Shown here one piece after another: positions 9,842-21,330 of a DNA stretch of 64,000 nucleotides (position 1 is its first letter; every line of letters begins with the position of its first letter). The translations under genes were made by a program, and so were the position numbers. The stretch comes from Euglena gracilis (taxonomy: Eukaryota > Euglenida > Euglenophyceae > Euglenales), in assembly GCA_039621445.1 (NCBI GenBank), contig CP154954.1, positions 67,738,714 through 67,802,713 on the forward strand, written 5' to 3'. The notes beneath the pieces are model-generated. The model saw only the letters and a program-made list of their open reading frames with translations, ran no database searches and was not told where the DNA came from.

Positions 9842-10018
9842 CCACCCACCCAGGGTGGCGCGGGACCCCCCCCCCAGGGGGGGGCAGGGACCCCCCCAAA
9901 ATCGGGCCTGTCAAAGGCAATTTCCAAAAAATTTCGGCGCTTCGCGCCGAAAAGGTATACCCAGCGCCGCCGGCGCGGGACCCCCCCGGGGGGGGGGTCC
10001 GGGGCTTTACAAAACAAC
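9796..10018. mobile_element. TIR element with CAGGCTTCTTTTTAAG end (family 4), partial
   Basis: The left end is CAGGCTTCTTTTTAAGACC. Inside are G/C tracts and the hairpin GGCGCTTCGCGCC next to AAAATTTC. The right end has decayed (GGGGCTTTAC). A complete relative is at 44212-44517 and another partial one at 31540-31755. Confidence 0.5.
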
Positions 10019-10059
10019 AACCACAATTTGAAAAGAAAGATTTTCGCCCCCTCCGACCC

Positions 10060-10830
10060 ATGAGTTCTGGGGTTGTATTGCCACCCGAAGGGCGGCGAGA
10101 CGGTAGTGACGTCCAACAGCAAAAACAGCCAAAAGTTCAATGAAAAGTTGAGATCTTGATGTGAGAAATTGAAAAAAAAAAAAGCACAAAAAATGTGGTC
10201 AGGAAATTAAACACTTTTCTATATCGAGAACTGTGTCCAAGACACCGGTTCGGGCGTGAACCCGGCGACTAGGACACCGGGTTCACGCCCGAACCGGTGT
10301 CCAGGGACCAGGCTTCTTTAAGTCTTCTTCTTCTTCTTTTTAAGTCAACAGACCCCCCCCCCGGGGGAGGGGGGTGGGTGGGTGGGTCCGGGCCAACGCA
10401 GTGTCGCCGCCCTTCAGGTGGTAACAAGAAACATATGTATCTTGACTTGGCTTCCAAAATTAATTTAAAAACGCACAACATTTCTGTTGACAAATTTGGC
10501 TCTTTTGGGGAAGCTTTTTGGGAAAATGCATTACCTTCCAGCCACCCTTCGGGCGGCAATACTGAACATTTTTTTTGTTCCATGCAAAATGGCTTGGAGG
10601 GGGCGGTTTTGGTCACCACGGTCTCTTTCTTCGCATTCTGCACTCTTTTCTAACCCCAAAACACAAAAGGCACCACCGTCTCTTGCCGCCCATTGGGCAG
10701 CTTGAAAGCTTCCAAAGTGCAATGGATTTGTGCCATGTCGAAAATTGCCACATTTTTTGTCACATTCAATGACATCTTTCAAAAAAAAAAAGCGCTACTG
10801 TGCTGCCCTTCGGGCAGCAAAAAAAAAAGA
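10060..10830. repeat. Hairpin modules of the CCGTCTCG-GCC(N)CCTTCGG type
   Basis: Short stem-loops such as GCCGCCCTTCGGGTGGC (minus strand at 10080-10100) recur at about 10400, 10545 and 10803. Others lie at 31900, 32112, 36253, 36787 and 36868, several preceded by (A)CCGTCTCG. Between them is A/T-rich sequence with weak open frames. I cannot tell whether these are decayed protein repeats or structured non-coding modules. Confidence 0.4.
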
Positions 10831-12080
10831 AGAATGGTAAAATTTGGCCTTGTCAAGGATCTCGCCCTCCCCCGAGAAAAAATTACTTCTACACCCCTGG
10901 AGATCAGGCAGTAGACTTTGGTCATTTTGACCCCCCCCCCTATGGTGAAGTTCACCGTTTGAAACTTCACCGGGGGGTCCCGGACCCCCTCCCCCCCTCT
11001 GCCTAACCCATCGGTGAAGTTCACCGGTGAACTATTGGTTACAATCCGGGTTCGTCAACAAATGCTAACCAAAAAAAAAACTCATGGGAGCCAATGGCAT
11101 GGCAAACCTTGAGAACATCTGCACCCAAAACCTTGCGGCAAGATAGAAAAATATTCAACAAGAAAAGGAACATTCCCTTGAACTTTCGGATTCTTCATTC
11201 CCTTCCCTGAATGGAATCCAATCGAACAACTGCCCCAGGGCTTGACCCCCCCCCGAAATATATTTTTGCGCCCCCCCCCTCCCCCCCCCCCCCCCCCCCG
11301 CTGAACGGTGAAGTTCACCGGCCGAGGGTACCCCCCCCGCCCCCCGGTGAATTTTCACCGGGGGGGTCCACAGCCCCCCCCCCACCCCTGCCTGACCTCC
11401 CCTGCCCGAGTTTTTTGCCAATTTGGGGGGGGAGCCCCCCCCCCAGGGCAGTGCGGGAATTTCCCGATTTCCGGGAGCACCAATTTTTTTCGAACAAAAG
11501 CGCCAGGGGAGGTGGGGGGGCTTGCGGTCCCACCCCCCCCCCGCCCATGTCAAAACGCCATGCCAAAAAGGATTTCACGTATTTGGGCCAACAAAAAGGG
11601 ATTTTGTTTCAAAATGCCCAACGAAATAGGATTTTGCACCCGAGTTTTTGTCCAACCTGAAGGGATTTTGTCATTTGGGGGGCGGGGGGACCAGGGGTGG
11701 GTGGTGGAGGAGGGAGTTTTTGCCCCTCAAGAGACAGAAGTGGTATTTACCCCTTTGCAATCCCAGTCGAACACCCACTGACCGCTTTTCATCTGTGGGC
11801 GATTACCCTCACCCCCCCCCCCTACTTGGTTGATGCGCGGGCTCCTTCAGACCCCCCCCCCAATTGGCCAATCAGGGGGGGGGGCTCGAGGCCCCTGCCC
11901 CCTAATGTTTTACCTGTGCAAAATTGGTCAATTTTTTGTGCATATTTGGATTGGTCATGACTTTTTCTTATCCGGCAAGGGAAGCAAGCATACCACCCCC
12001 AAACAGAACGGGTTCACGAGAATGGTGGGCATACAATAAACCCACTATCGTGCGCCAGGCTTTGTGAAATCTGTGCGAAT
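10831..12080. other. G/C-tract repeats, no gene supported
   Basis: This holds several copies of the palindrome-like CGGTGAAGTTCACCG (10945, 11010, 11305, 11345) and long C runs. Near 11910-11985 a segment (ATTTGGATTGGTCATGAC) is repeated inverted near 45745. Open frames here are proline/glycine artefacts of homopolymers. Confidence 0.4.
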
Positions 12081-12085
12081 CGGCG

Positions 12086-12208
12086 ATGGTCTCCGAGATT
12101 CAAATTTCTTCAGGCTTGAATCCTTTCGTTGCTCGGGCTGTTCTGCGTGGTCATCTGCATGATCAACTTCTGAAAGAAGTTGGCAAAGACACAAATTTGA
12201 ACACTTGA
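12086..12208 (+). CDS. Candidate exon or small ORF
   Basis: An ATG-started frame of 40 residues includes SEIQISSGLNPFVARAVLRG and HLHDQLLKEVGKDTNLNT. It has balanced composition and no homopolymer, unlike its surroundings. A second frame over the same bases is also open (FVKSVRIGDGLRDSNFFRLE), so the reading is not settled. It could be an exon of a gene ending at 14940. Function unknown. Confidence 0.25.
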   Translation: MVSEIQISSGLNPFVARAVLRGHLHDQLLKEVGKDTNLNT

Positions 12209-13124
12209 AAGATGGACTCTAGACTGTGAAAAGATGGACTCTGACTGTGATGCGGTTGGGGGGATCGCTGGAGCTCAAAAATGTGAACACCTTGGACACC
12301 CAATTTTTCCTAATTTTTGGGAAGGGTTGGAGCAGACATTCCATCCCCCCCCATATAAGACCCCTCTCAGGAGCCAGAATCCCAAGGGGGGGGGTCTTTT
12401 ATGGGGGGGCTTAAATATGGGGCGGCCAAAGGGTTTGCCTTTTGCCTTTGGCCAAGGGAGTGGGCAGTCGATTTCGGATCCCAAACCCCCCCTCCCCCCT
12501 TGTCTGGTTGAGTTCGCAACTCGACAGGGGGGTCAGGCAGGACCTCCCCCCCCTGTGCCTGGGCTCCAAGGGGGGTCCTTGCATGGGGGGGGGGGGGGGG
12601 CAGGTGCCTTTTTGCAATCGGCCGACCACCCCAATTGGTCGGCCGACTAGGCCTAGTTGGTGGCTGGTCAGCGAAACGGGGTGGGGGGGGGATAGTGGTT
12701 GGTACACTCTTGTGTAATGTCAAGCCCCCCCCCCGCTAAGGAATGAATAATTCCTTAGCAGACTGGAATGTCATAAAAATGGTCTTTGGCCAGCCCAAAC
12801 ACCCAGAAATGGTTTAAATGGGGCCAAATGAGTTCCCTATACCAATATGCCCTCACCCCCCCCCCTGTTTGACACCCTCCCTAATTGGCTAACTGGCATC
12901 CGGGACAAGACTGGCCAATTTCAGCAAGGTCGCGAACAGGGCTCAAAAAACCTCCAAAAGCGTTTTTTTCGAAAATTTGAAACTGCAGAGATAAAAAAAT
13001 ACCTTTTTTCTTAAAAAAAACATTTCAAAAAATTTTCCCCCAACCCCTCCATGACGTTTTTTTTGTTTTTTTAAAAAAAACATGTTTTTAAACAAAAACA
13101 ACATGTTTTTTCTGTTTCTATACA

Positions 13125-13228
13125 AAAATCGACCGACACTAACAGATTCAGCAGGGGCGCCGGGCGCGAGCGAGCGAAGCGAGCCGCCCGGCGCCCCTGC
13201 TGAATCTGTTAGTGTCGGTCGATTTTTC
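13125..13228. repeat. Long hairpin bordering the 13.2-14.4 kb element
   Basis: Two arms of about 42 bases beginning ATCGACCGACACTAACAG and passing through GGGGCGCCGGGCG surround a short GAGCGAGCGAAGCGAG loop. Near-identical or decayed copies lie at 48990-49087, 46968-47061 and, as a single arm, 33600-33645. Confidence 0.7.
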
Positions 13229-13326
13229 TAAAACCTATTTTGTCTGGGCCCGACGCCTGTCTTGATATTCATTCGACCGAACCGCCTGGACGGAAATATG
13301 GTCAAAAAAGTGGTTTTTTGGCCCAT

Positions 13327-13490
13327 TAACGGGCGCCTGAATGGAAATCGACTGACATAAACGGCGCCTGAATGGAAATCGACTTTCATAAACGGGCGCC
13401 TGAATGGAAATCGACTGACATAAACGGGCGCCTGAATGGAAATCGACTGTCATAAACGGGCGCCTGAATGGAAATCGACTGACATAAACG
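13327..13490. repeat. 32-bp tandem array
   Basis: Five units with core GCGCCTGAATGGAAATCGAC and a CATAAACGG spacer repeat every 32 bases. The unit is shared with the arrays at 14186-14335, 48070-48216 and 48727-48893. Confidence 0.8.
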
Positions 13491-14185
13491 GTTTCCGATA
13501 TCTTGGAAATCGACCAACCTTTTGTTTCCTTTTTTGAATGCCTTTTTGTTCCGTTTTGGGACATTTTCAGTTTCAGCCTGAAACCTGTTAATGTCGACCA
13601 ACATTTTGTCTCTTTTTTTCGGAATGCTTTTTTCTTTTTTTCAATCTCTATATCAAGAACTGCTTCTTAAACGCAGACTCTGATCTGAGTCTGCGTTTCG
13701 AAACGCAGACTCAGGCCGAATAACAGACTCAGCGTTTCGAAACAGAGACTCAGGCCAGAGTCTGCGTTTTATTACAAACACAGATTTTGACCAAAGCCAT
13801 GAACACAGCCTTTTGCTATGAACACAGCCTTGGCCCGAAATCCGATACAGGCGTCGAGCCCAGAAAATAGGGTTGACATTGCCAAATCACTCATCACCCG
13901 AAAGCTTTTCTTTTAGATGACCAGTGATGACAACTGGTTCAGGACAAATATGCCGAATGCTTTTTCTGAAGATCCAGAAAATAATAATCTTAAGTACCGT
14001 CCTTCCGTCTGTTCCATCCAAAGTTCAGCCAGCTGTGATCACCTGGCCACAAAATTTGGTTTTTGTCTGATCCATAACTCCTCCACAACCCCATAGGACC
14101 AAAAATGTCGAAAAAAATGGAAATACAAAATGTCCAAAACGTCCCTAAAAATTCCCAATCTGACCAGCAACAGATTTCAATGGAA

Positions 14186-14335
14186 TGGAAATCGACTTTC
14201 ATAAACGGGCGCCTGAATGGAAATCGACTGTCATAAACGGGCGCCTGAATGGAAATCGACTTACATAAACGGGCGTCTGAATGGAAATCGACTGACATAA
14301 ACGGGCGCCTGAATGGAAATCGACCGACATAAACA
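14186..14335. repeat. 32-bp tandem array
   Basis: Same unit and orientation as the array at 13327-13490, at the other side of the same element. Confidence 0.8.
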
Positions 14336-14576
14336 ATTTCAGCCTGAAATCCGTTAATGTCAGTAGAATTTCAAGACAGGCGTCGGGCCCAGAAAATAGG
14401 TTTTAAAGAAAAACAAGTCGTCAAACTTGCCATGCCCAATGTGCGTTTTTTTTTAAAAAAAACATGTTTTTTTGTTTTTTGAAGGAAAAAAAAACGTCAA
14501 CCATGGGGCATGCGCCACGGCAAGCCCCCCCCCCCCCAAAAAGCGGTGCTCCCCCTGGGGAGATCAGGAGCAGGGG

Positions 14577-14740
14577 CTTTTTTTAAGACCGGGGGGGTCC
14601 CCCCACCCACCCACCCCCTGGGCCCCCTGGGGGGGGGGGGTCACGGGGGACCCATTCAAAAATCGCGAAAATTCCAAAAATAGCTTTTCAAAAATTTTCG
14701 GCGCCTTTGGCGGTGAATAATATACAGGCCCGGGCCTAAA
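14577..14740. mobile_element. G/C-tract miniature element related to families 2 and 4
   Basis: GCAGGGGCTTTTTTTAAGACC is followed by C/G runs, a GGGACCC block and then TTTTCGGCGCC near the right side. This modular order matches the elements at 2917, 44212 and 51516. The right terminus is not clear. Confidence 0.4.
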
Positions 14741-14868
14741 TCTCGTGGACATTTATTTCGGTTGGACGAAAAACCTCGGGGGAATTAAATCCGGTTAAAT
14801 TCATCGACTGTCGGGTGGTCCACGGAATTAATTCCCCGAGTATCACCCCCACAGATGCACCTGGTCAG

Positions 14869-14940
14869 AAAGTGATGAAGAAGTTTTTTGTACCCATTGA
14901 TAAGAAGGCGAAGCCTGAAACGGTGCAAGAACTGGTCTGA
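14869..14940 (+). CDS. Candidate terminal exon of an unrecognised gene
   Basis: Either a conventional acceptor (CACCCCCACAG, start 14855) or the nonconventional rule (CTG at 14861 plus five bases, start 14869) gives an open frame reading KVMKKFFVPIDKKAKPETVQ then ELV and a TGA stop. AATAAA hexamers follow at 15035 and 15042, consistent with a 3-prime end. The peptide is lysine-rich; no family is recognised and the upstream exons are not identified. Confidence 0.4.
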   Translation, partial: KVMKKFFVPIDKKAKPETVQELV

Positions 14941-15034
14941 GCTGCTGAAGAAGTTCAACACAGATAGGTTTATGTCCTTATCAATCAAATGACTTTTTCC
15001 CCACATTCCAGGGCTCCCAAGACTGCAGGCAGCA

Positions 15035-15047
15035 AATAAAAAATAAA
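15035..15047 (+). terminator. Polyadenylation hexamers
   Basis: Two overlapping AATAAA motifs lie about 95 bases after the stop codon at 14940, fitting the end of a transcript read left to right. Confidence 0.4.
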
Positions 15048-16460
15048 GCACTTCACAGTGGAAGGTGTGATCCTGTCGCTTGTTCTGCTGAATTCCTCAT
15101 TTCCAGTGAAAGTCGGCTATGTTGATCTTTTCCACTGTTAGTCTGGGAAAATAAATTTTAATGAAAAATCTGTGGCTGTTGCATCAAATGTCTGTGACAT
15201 GCATCTGTGGCATCAAATGGTTTTTTAATGCAACGTTCTGTCAAAGCCTGTTTGTGTTTTCCTCTTTCTGTGGGTATTTTCTGTGGCATCATTTGTGGCC
15301 AACATTTGACTGTGTATTGTTGATACTTGTTAAAATCTTGGGGTGAACAGTGTAATTGTGTGTTTGGATGCATGTATTTTCATCAGGTGAATTGAGAGGA
15401 ACTGAAGAACAAAGAAGCAGGAGAAGAAGATTTTTTGTAACTGCTGCATTGTAATTTTTTTGTAACATAGCTCTTTTTTTTCTGCTGCATTGTTGTGTTT
15501 TGCAAATGGTGTCACTGTGATAGACGAATTTCCTGTGTTTGAACCGTTTGAAAAATTCAATATGTTTTCACTGCTCAATGGTTGTTCTGGTAATGTGGTG
15601 TGTCATTTGGATGTGTGTGGTGGGCATTTGCGTGTTGTTTTTCTTGTGGAAATGTGGTTGCCAATTTTCCACTCAACTTATTTTCCACCAGTGGCCAGTT
15701 TGGGGGCTGTCACAGGTGGCCCAATTTGGTAATGGGGGGGAGCTGTCACAGGTTGTTTGTCACAGGCCAGTTTGGTGCCAGGATGTTTGGCCAGTTTGGT
15801 GCAACAGGGTCCAGTAAACGCCAGTCAACGCCCAGGAAAAAGGGTCCAGCGATGAACATTTTTCGATGTTTGGAGGCTTTTTTGCACACGGAAATGGGGC
15901 ATTGGAAAATAGTCAAAAAAATGGTTTTTATTTTTTCTGCCGTGTCTGCGAGTCAACACAAATAAAAGGAGTGACAAGGTCTCTTGCTGGCGCGGGACGT
16001 AACCCTGACGGCGAAAATAAACAAAAATCTGCGGAAAACAGGACGACCGGATTTAATTCCCCGACTGGCGGGGGCTCACCGGATTAAATTCCTTGCGGTT
16101 TAATTCCTGACGTATTTAATGTACTTGCGGTTTGCGCCCGGGCCTGTATCCCACTCCCCCTTAGGCCCCCCCCCGGGGGGGGGGGGCTTCGGCCGGACCC
16201 ACCCAACCTACCTAGGTCCCTCCCACCGAGACCCCAGCGGTGCCCAGCCTTCTCACGGTGGGAGGGGGGCAACGTGTCGAAAGGCACGGCAAACCGGGAA
16301 AGAACTTTCTCGGATGAGGCTTCTTTACCCCCCTTTCAGTAAGGTTGGACGAACACTGTCCGTTCAACTTCATGAACGAATAAAACCGATTAATCTCCCC
16401 TATCCGACAAATAGTCGACTATTTTCACCCTTGGAGTTTTCTTTGCTCCAATCCACCCTT
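15048..16460. other. Unassigned sequence
   Basis: T/G-rich sequence with several open but unsupported frames (15490-15965), including imperfect GGCCAGTTTGG repeats. At about 16330-16410 lies a GAACGAATAAAACCGATTAA phrase shared with 7700. No splice-bounded exon is evident. Confidence 0.35.
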
Positions 16461-16461
16461 T

Positions 16462-17035
16462 TTAAGTAATATATAATATTAATCTATAAATAACAAAATG
16501 TAAATGGTGAATAGATATTCATTTAATGCTAAACCAGGTCGTATTATATTTATCATTTGCATTATAATATGTACTAAAGCAGGTATAATAGTATGTATAA
16601 TAATTATGTACCAGCCTATCCTTTTTGGCCAAATACCTTTATTATTAGTTGATCAATTACTAATTATTAGTATTATATTAAACTAGGTATAGGTACACCC
16701 TCACCCCCCCCCCCTCAAAGTGGCCACCCTCCAGGCACCGTGCTACCCCAAAATGGCCACTCTGGCAGGGGGGACACTTTGGGGAGGGGTCAAGTTTTGG
16801 CCTCCGGCGCCTTTGGCGCCAAAGGAAAATGGCCACTTTGGGGGGGGGGGTAACCTGAAATTTGCCAAAATTTTTGGCCACTTTGGGGGGAGGGACACTT
16901 TGAGGGGTGGGGGGTGAGGGTAGATCCATCATTTATAACCTATTATATTATAGACATTAACTAATAATTATTTGTTACTTTTATTTAATAATTTTTTGAA
17001 AACATTAATCTTAAGAGAATGCCAGATTATTATTA
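16462..17035. other. AT-rich island, possible organelle-derived DNA
   Basis: The base composition switches abruptly to mostly A/T, rich in ATTATTAG and TATAATA, and stays so apart from one inserted G/C-tract element. A 60-codon frame (16504-16686) is almost entirely I, L, V and Y with stretches such as IIFIICIIICTKAGIIVCII. It resembles AT-rich organelle coding sequence, but I could not identify a gene. A smaller AT-rich patch occurs at 19880-19970. Confidence 0.4.
16690..16926. mobile_element. Miniature TIR element inserted in the AT-rich island
   Basis: The ends are inverted repeats: TACACCCTCACCCCC on the left and GGGGGTGAGGGTA on the right. CTCAAAGTGGCC and its complement lie just inside. 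Composition contrasts sharply with the AT-rich flanks, marking it as an insertion. Confidence 0.65.
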
Positions 17036-17050
17036 CAGTGAGTGGACAGG

Positions 17051-18670
17051 GTTATTGAAACTTTTGGACAAAATTATTGAAACTTTTGGACAAAATTATT
17101 GAAACTTTTGGACAAAGTTATTGAAACTTTTGGACAAATTATTGAAACTTTTGGACAAAGTTATTGAAACTTTTGGACAAAGTTATTGAAACTACCAAAA
17201 AAAATAATCACATGAACTGAGGAAGTCCTCGCATTGTTTTTAAACTGTATTCCCATGCCTTTAAACACTTCACTTTGTTTGACACTTGGTCAGTTTGGTT
17301 CATCAGAATACCGTCCAATTTTGACGACAATCACACCATTCCTCCGAATAAAAAAAAAAGCATGTGCAGTTCCAAAAGGCAACCGCAGGCAAAGGGGAAA
17401 AAACCAGTGCCCTCTCAGAACCCCATCAATTTCACATTTGGAAGCGGGGCAAAGAATGGTGAGTTGGGCCCCTCACCATCCCCGGTCCAGGTCCAGGGTC
17501 CGGGCCAGGGTTTGCCAAAAGAAATTTGTTGACCGCCCTGATCTCCCCCCCCCCGATCTTCCCCCCCCCCAACCTTATCTCATGCTCGGGTAGCCAAAAC
17601 TGCACAAAATGGCCGAAATTAGCCGAAAAATGGCCGTAACTTGGGTCACACGAAGAGTTGGGGGGGGAAATAACCCATGCAGCCATGGTTGGATAGGGCA
17701 TTCCAAGGGCTTCACTTTTGCTCTCCAGATATTTTCTTTGATTTTGTTTCATTGTCGAGATATTTTGAAAAAATCGATTTTTTTGACAAAAAAATGGCCC
17801 CAAAACACCCCCCCCCCCCCTGTTTCGACTCTGTCATTTCGCCGGGGTAAGATTATCGGTCAAAAAAGTTGATTTTTTGAAAATAGTTCGAGAAATGTAC
17901 ATTATTTCCGGAAGTGTCGGTCTGACAAAATGTGCCCCTGGATGCCCTCTATCACCCCCCGTTCGCCATTTTGGCTGCCGACACGCCTGGCCCCTGTTAC
18001 CGCGCGCTTTTGTGGCCGAAAACAGCCATTTTGGGGTGGCAAATCCTACCCAGTTTGGACCCCTTCGCGGGTGAATAACTTGGGCCTGGCGAGGAGTTGT
18101 GGGTCAAACGGAGGTTATTCAGAAACTCCAATCGCTTGTGACTGAAAAAAAATTCTGGGAACGGAGCCGAGATCATGGGAATAATCTGCAGTTTTCGCGG
18201 TCTACCCAGGGGCGGGCGGGGGGGGGGGGGCGGGGGGTCAAACAACCTCTTTCCCCGGTGGTAAGCTTCGCTCTTACCCACAAAGGTATAAGAGCTAAGT
18301 GACCCCCTTTGGCCTCCCGGACCCAGAAAAGCTGTTTTTGAGTCCTGGGGGGGGGGGGGACTGGCCATGACTCAGAAATCCTAGTTGGTGGAGAAACAAA
18401 ATCTACCTGTCCCTCCCGGCCTGCTCCAAGCCGTTCCAGCCTCAGGCATCCTCCGCCCCCCAGGGGAGGTCCAGCAGAGTTCCCCCCAACTACCAAATTT
18501 TTTTGGCAGTTTCAATAACTTTGTCCAAAAGTTTCAATAACTTTGTCCAAAAGTTTCAATAACTTTGTCCAAAAGTTTCAATTACTTTGTCCAAAAGTTT
18601 CAATAATTTTGTCCAAAAGTTTCAATAACTTTGTCCAAAAGTTTCAATTATTTGTCCGAAAGTTTCAATA
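17051..18670. mobile_element. Foldback-type element with tandem-repeat arms
   Basis: About seven copies of a 22-23 bp unit (GTTATTGAAACTTTTGGACA) form the left arm (17051-17195). About eight copies of its complement form the right arm (18507-18668). Inverted GAAACTACCAAAAAAA and TTTTTTTGGCAGTTTC border the arms inside. Terminal inverted repeats made of tandem units are the hallmark of foldback elements. The interior carries dispersed non-coding repeats and no supported gene. Confidence 0.65.
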
Positions 18671-18867
18671 TCTCTGGGTCCCGGCTGTAGGACCAATTCT
18701 AAAGTGTTTTTCAATACAAATTATTGGTAATTAAATACATATTATGGACATTCAGCACGTCTGACGAGGACCCTTGGCCACTCGGGGGGGGGGGGGGTCC
18801 CGGCCCCGAGCAAGAAATTGGTGATGGACTTTTTATGTGGTCACTAGCGACTATTGGTGGTCCCTCT

Positions 18868-19556
18868 AAAAAATTTTTTAAGCCCCCCTCCAAAAAAAAT
18901 ACATTCAAATATGAAAGAAAATGACTCAAAACCCACCCAAATGCCTTTCAAAACCCCCATTCGGGGGTCAATTTGCAAAAAATTTCGGGTAATATCTTCT
19001 CTTTGGGCCTGTTCTGTGAAACCATAGCATTTACCATTGCCTGGGAGGAGGCCGAAGGCCGACTGAGTTCATTACGGAGCGCGACTCGGCCATCCTTGCC
19101 TTGCACACACAAGGCTACATTCATTACGAAGCGCGACTCGGCCATCTTTGCCTTGCACACACAAGGGGATTTTGCTATTTTTGGGCGGGGGGTCCGGGGG
19201 GGGGGGGGGCGGCAGCTCCCCCCCAGAGGAGGCCGTAGGCCGACTGGGTTCGCGCATCGGGGTGCATTAGGGAGCGCTCGGCCATCCTTGCGTTGCACAC
19301 ACAAAAGGATTTTGTTATTTTGGGCAGGGGAGGTCCGGGGGGGAGGCAGCCCCCCCCCCCCCCCGGAGGCCGTAGGCCGACTAAGTTCGCGTATCGGGTG
19401 CGTTAGGGAGCGTGACTCGGCCATCCTTGCCTTGCACACACTGCAAATTAACCCCCGAATGGGGGTTTTGGAAGGCATTTGGGTGGGTTTTGAGTCATTT
19501 TCTTTCATATTTGAATGAAAAAATTTTCGGGGGGGGGCTTAAAAATTTTTTAGAGG
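18868..19556. mobile_element. Long-TIR element with GACTCGGCCATCC units (family 6, copy 1)
   Basis: Terminal inverted repeats of roughly 105 bp include AAAATGACTCAAAACCCACC and CCCCCATTCGGGGG. Inside, GCGACTCGGCCATCCTTGCC and CTTGCACACACAAGG recur four times with GGAGGCCGTAGGCCGACT. The outer flanks carry GTCGCTAGCGAC palindromes. Relatives lie at 20040-20370 (left part only) and 34737-35362. Confidence 0.7.
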
Positions 19557-19599
19557 GGGGACTTAAAATTGGTGGTCGGCCCGACCACCAATGGTCAGT

Positions 19600-19970
19600 A
19601 GACTTGGTCGCTAGCGACTAGTCGCTAGCGAACACCAAAAAGTCCATCACCAATTTCCCGCAATGAGCCGGGGGTCCCCATTTTGCCGTGCCGAGGGGGT
19701 CAGTCCCCCAGGGGGGGGGGGTCCACCGTGCCGGACAGCCGGAATTTCCCAAAGGAAAATTCATTGGTATGGTTCGGCATGCCGTGCTGAGGAGGTCGGC
19801 TGACCACGGGGGGGGGGGGTCCCCATTTTGCCGTGCCGAGGGGGTCCGACTACCAGGGGGGGGGGGGCTGCCGAACCTCCTACATTATAATTGGTATAAC
19901 AAGTATAATAATAAGTAATGATCTTATAATATATTTTATCTATATCAATACCTTTGCTATTATTTGGCTT
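19600..19970. repeat. GTCGCTAGCGAC palindromes, TGCCGTGCCGAGG units and an AT-rich patch
   Basis: Palindromes around 19609-19632 resemble those at 34640-34672 and 35424-35560. They are followed by repeated CATTTTGCCGTGCCGAGGGG with G tracts. The AT-rich patch at 19880-19970 resembles the island at 16.5 kb in composition. Confidence 0.45.
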
Positions 19971-20039
19971 CTGTGCCCCCCAGAATTTCCCCTGAATGTT
20001 GTGCACCAGTCCAATTTTGTCACCCCCCTCTAAAAACAA

Positions 20040-20370
20040 TTTTTAAGCCCCCCCCCCCCAAATTTCATTCAAATATAAAGGAAAATGACTCAAAACCCAC
20101 TCAAATGCCTTCCAAAACTGCCATTCGGGGGTTAATGTGCAGTAACAAAATCTGTGTGAAAGGCAAGGATGGCCGAGTCGCGCTCCCTGATGAACTTAGT
20201 CGGCCTTCGGCCTCCTCCGGGGGGGGGGGGGGGCTGAAGCCTCCCGGACCCCCCGCCCAAAATGGAAAAATCCTCTTGTGTGTGAAAAGCAAGGCTTGCG
20301 AAGTCGCGCACCCTAATGCACCCCGATACGCAAACTTAGTCGGCCTACGGCTTCCTCCAGGGGGGGGGGG
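20040..20370. mobile_element. Truncated copy of family 6
   Basis: The left terminal repeat and the first internal unit match the element at 18868, but the copy stops at a G tract near 20370 and lacks a right end. Confidence 0.6.
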
Positions 20371-20661
20371 GTAAGGTTGGGACGACTAGTCGACTAGTCG
20401 ATTATTCGTTCGGGACCCCCGAACAGAATTAATCGTTCATGCCCAAAAAGAATAGTTGTTCGGCGCCGCGGTCCCCGTCCCTGGGCTCCCCCTAACTCTT
20501 GGCCCAAACACAGTTCTTGACACAGAGCCCCCCCTAATTGACCAAACGCCCCGGGGAAAATTTTTTCAACCCCCCCCTAATTGACTGCCTGGGGGATTCT
20601 GTGCTGAAGCACCCCCTAATTGACAGTACCCCCCCCCCTAATTGACGGCACCCCCCCCCTA

Positions 20662-20790
20662 ATTGAACCAGGTTTTGAATAGTGCTGAGCTCTTAATAAA
20701 CGCGCACCCACCCCTTCATTGACCCCTCCATACATACCGGCCCACTCCATGGAGCTCTTTTGCCTGAAATCCATGGGATTTGTGCCAGAA
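20662..20790. repeat. Satellite-leader repeat
   Basis: A 125-bp segment (TTTGAATAGTGCTGAGCTCT, then CCTCCATACATACCGG, then TGCCTGAAATCCATGGG) starts the satellite here. It starts it again at 23565-23690, about 2.9 kb further on, so the region is a higher-order duplication. Confidence 0.65.
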
Positions 20791-21330
20791 AGCGGGCGGT
20801 GGTGGGTCGAAAAACGCTCGTTTTCGGCTCAAAAACAGTTTTTCCGGCTCCGGGAGGACCAAAAGCACCGTTTCGGGCAAAAAAAATTTTTTCGATTTTT
20901 TTCGACTTTTTTGACCCGGTTTTGACCCAAAGGCAACGGGTCGGCGGCCCAAAACGGGGCGCCGGCGGGTCGAAAAACGCTCATTTTCGGCTCAAAAACA
21001 GTTTTTCCGGGTCCGGGAGGCCCAAAAACATCGTTTTGGGCAAAAAAAATTTTCGATTTTTTTTCGACTTTTTTGACCCGGGTTTGACCCAAAGTCAATG
21101 GGTTGGCGGCCCAAAACGGGGCGCTGGCGGGTCGAAAAACGCTCATTTTCGACTTTTTTGGCCCGGTTTTGATTCAAAATCAATGGGTGGGCGGCCTAAA
21201 ATGGGGCACTGACGGTGGAAAAACGCTCATTTTCGGCTCAAAAACACTTTTTTCGGGTCCGGGAGGTCAAAAAAAATGCTTTTGGGCAAAAAAAAATTCG
21301 AATTTTTTCGACTTTTTGACCCAAAAATGG
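20790..21330. repeat. 163-bp satellite, array 1
   Basis: Units share GGCCCAAAACGGGGCGC, GGGTCGAAAAACGCTC, TCGGCTCAAAAACAGTTTTT and a TTTTTTCGATTTTTTTCGAC block, with about 160-165 bp spacing. Open frames running through this array are artefacts of the repeat, because the period is not divisible by three and all frames drift. Confidence 0.8.

Larger units (their letters stand above)
13229..14406. mobile_element. Inverted-repeat element with two 32-bp arrays (family 5, copy 1)
   Basis: The ends are inverted copies of AACCTATTTT...GGGCCCGACGCCTGTCTTGA. Just inside each end is an array of about five 32-bp units (core GCGCCTGAATGGAAATCGAC) at about 13327-13490 and 14186-14335. Between them is a unique segment with AAACGCAGACTC repeats. 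An inverted second copy lies at 47993-48984. No transposase is encoded, so it looks non-autonomous. Confidence 0.7.

Noticed and set aside
13327-14335. Regularly spaced 32-bp repeats resembling a CRISPR array
   Set aside because: Units are directly tandem with no unique spacers, lie in an inverted-repeat element, and the genome is eukaryotic.
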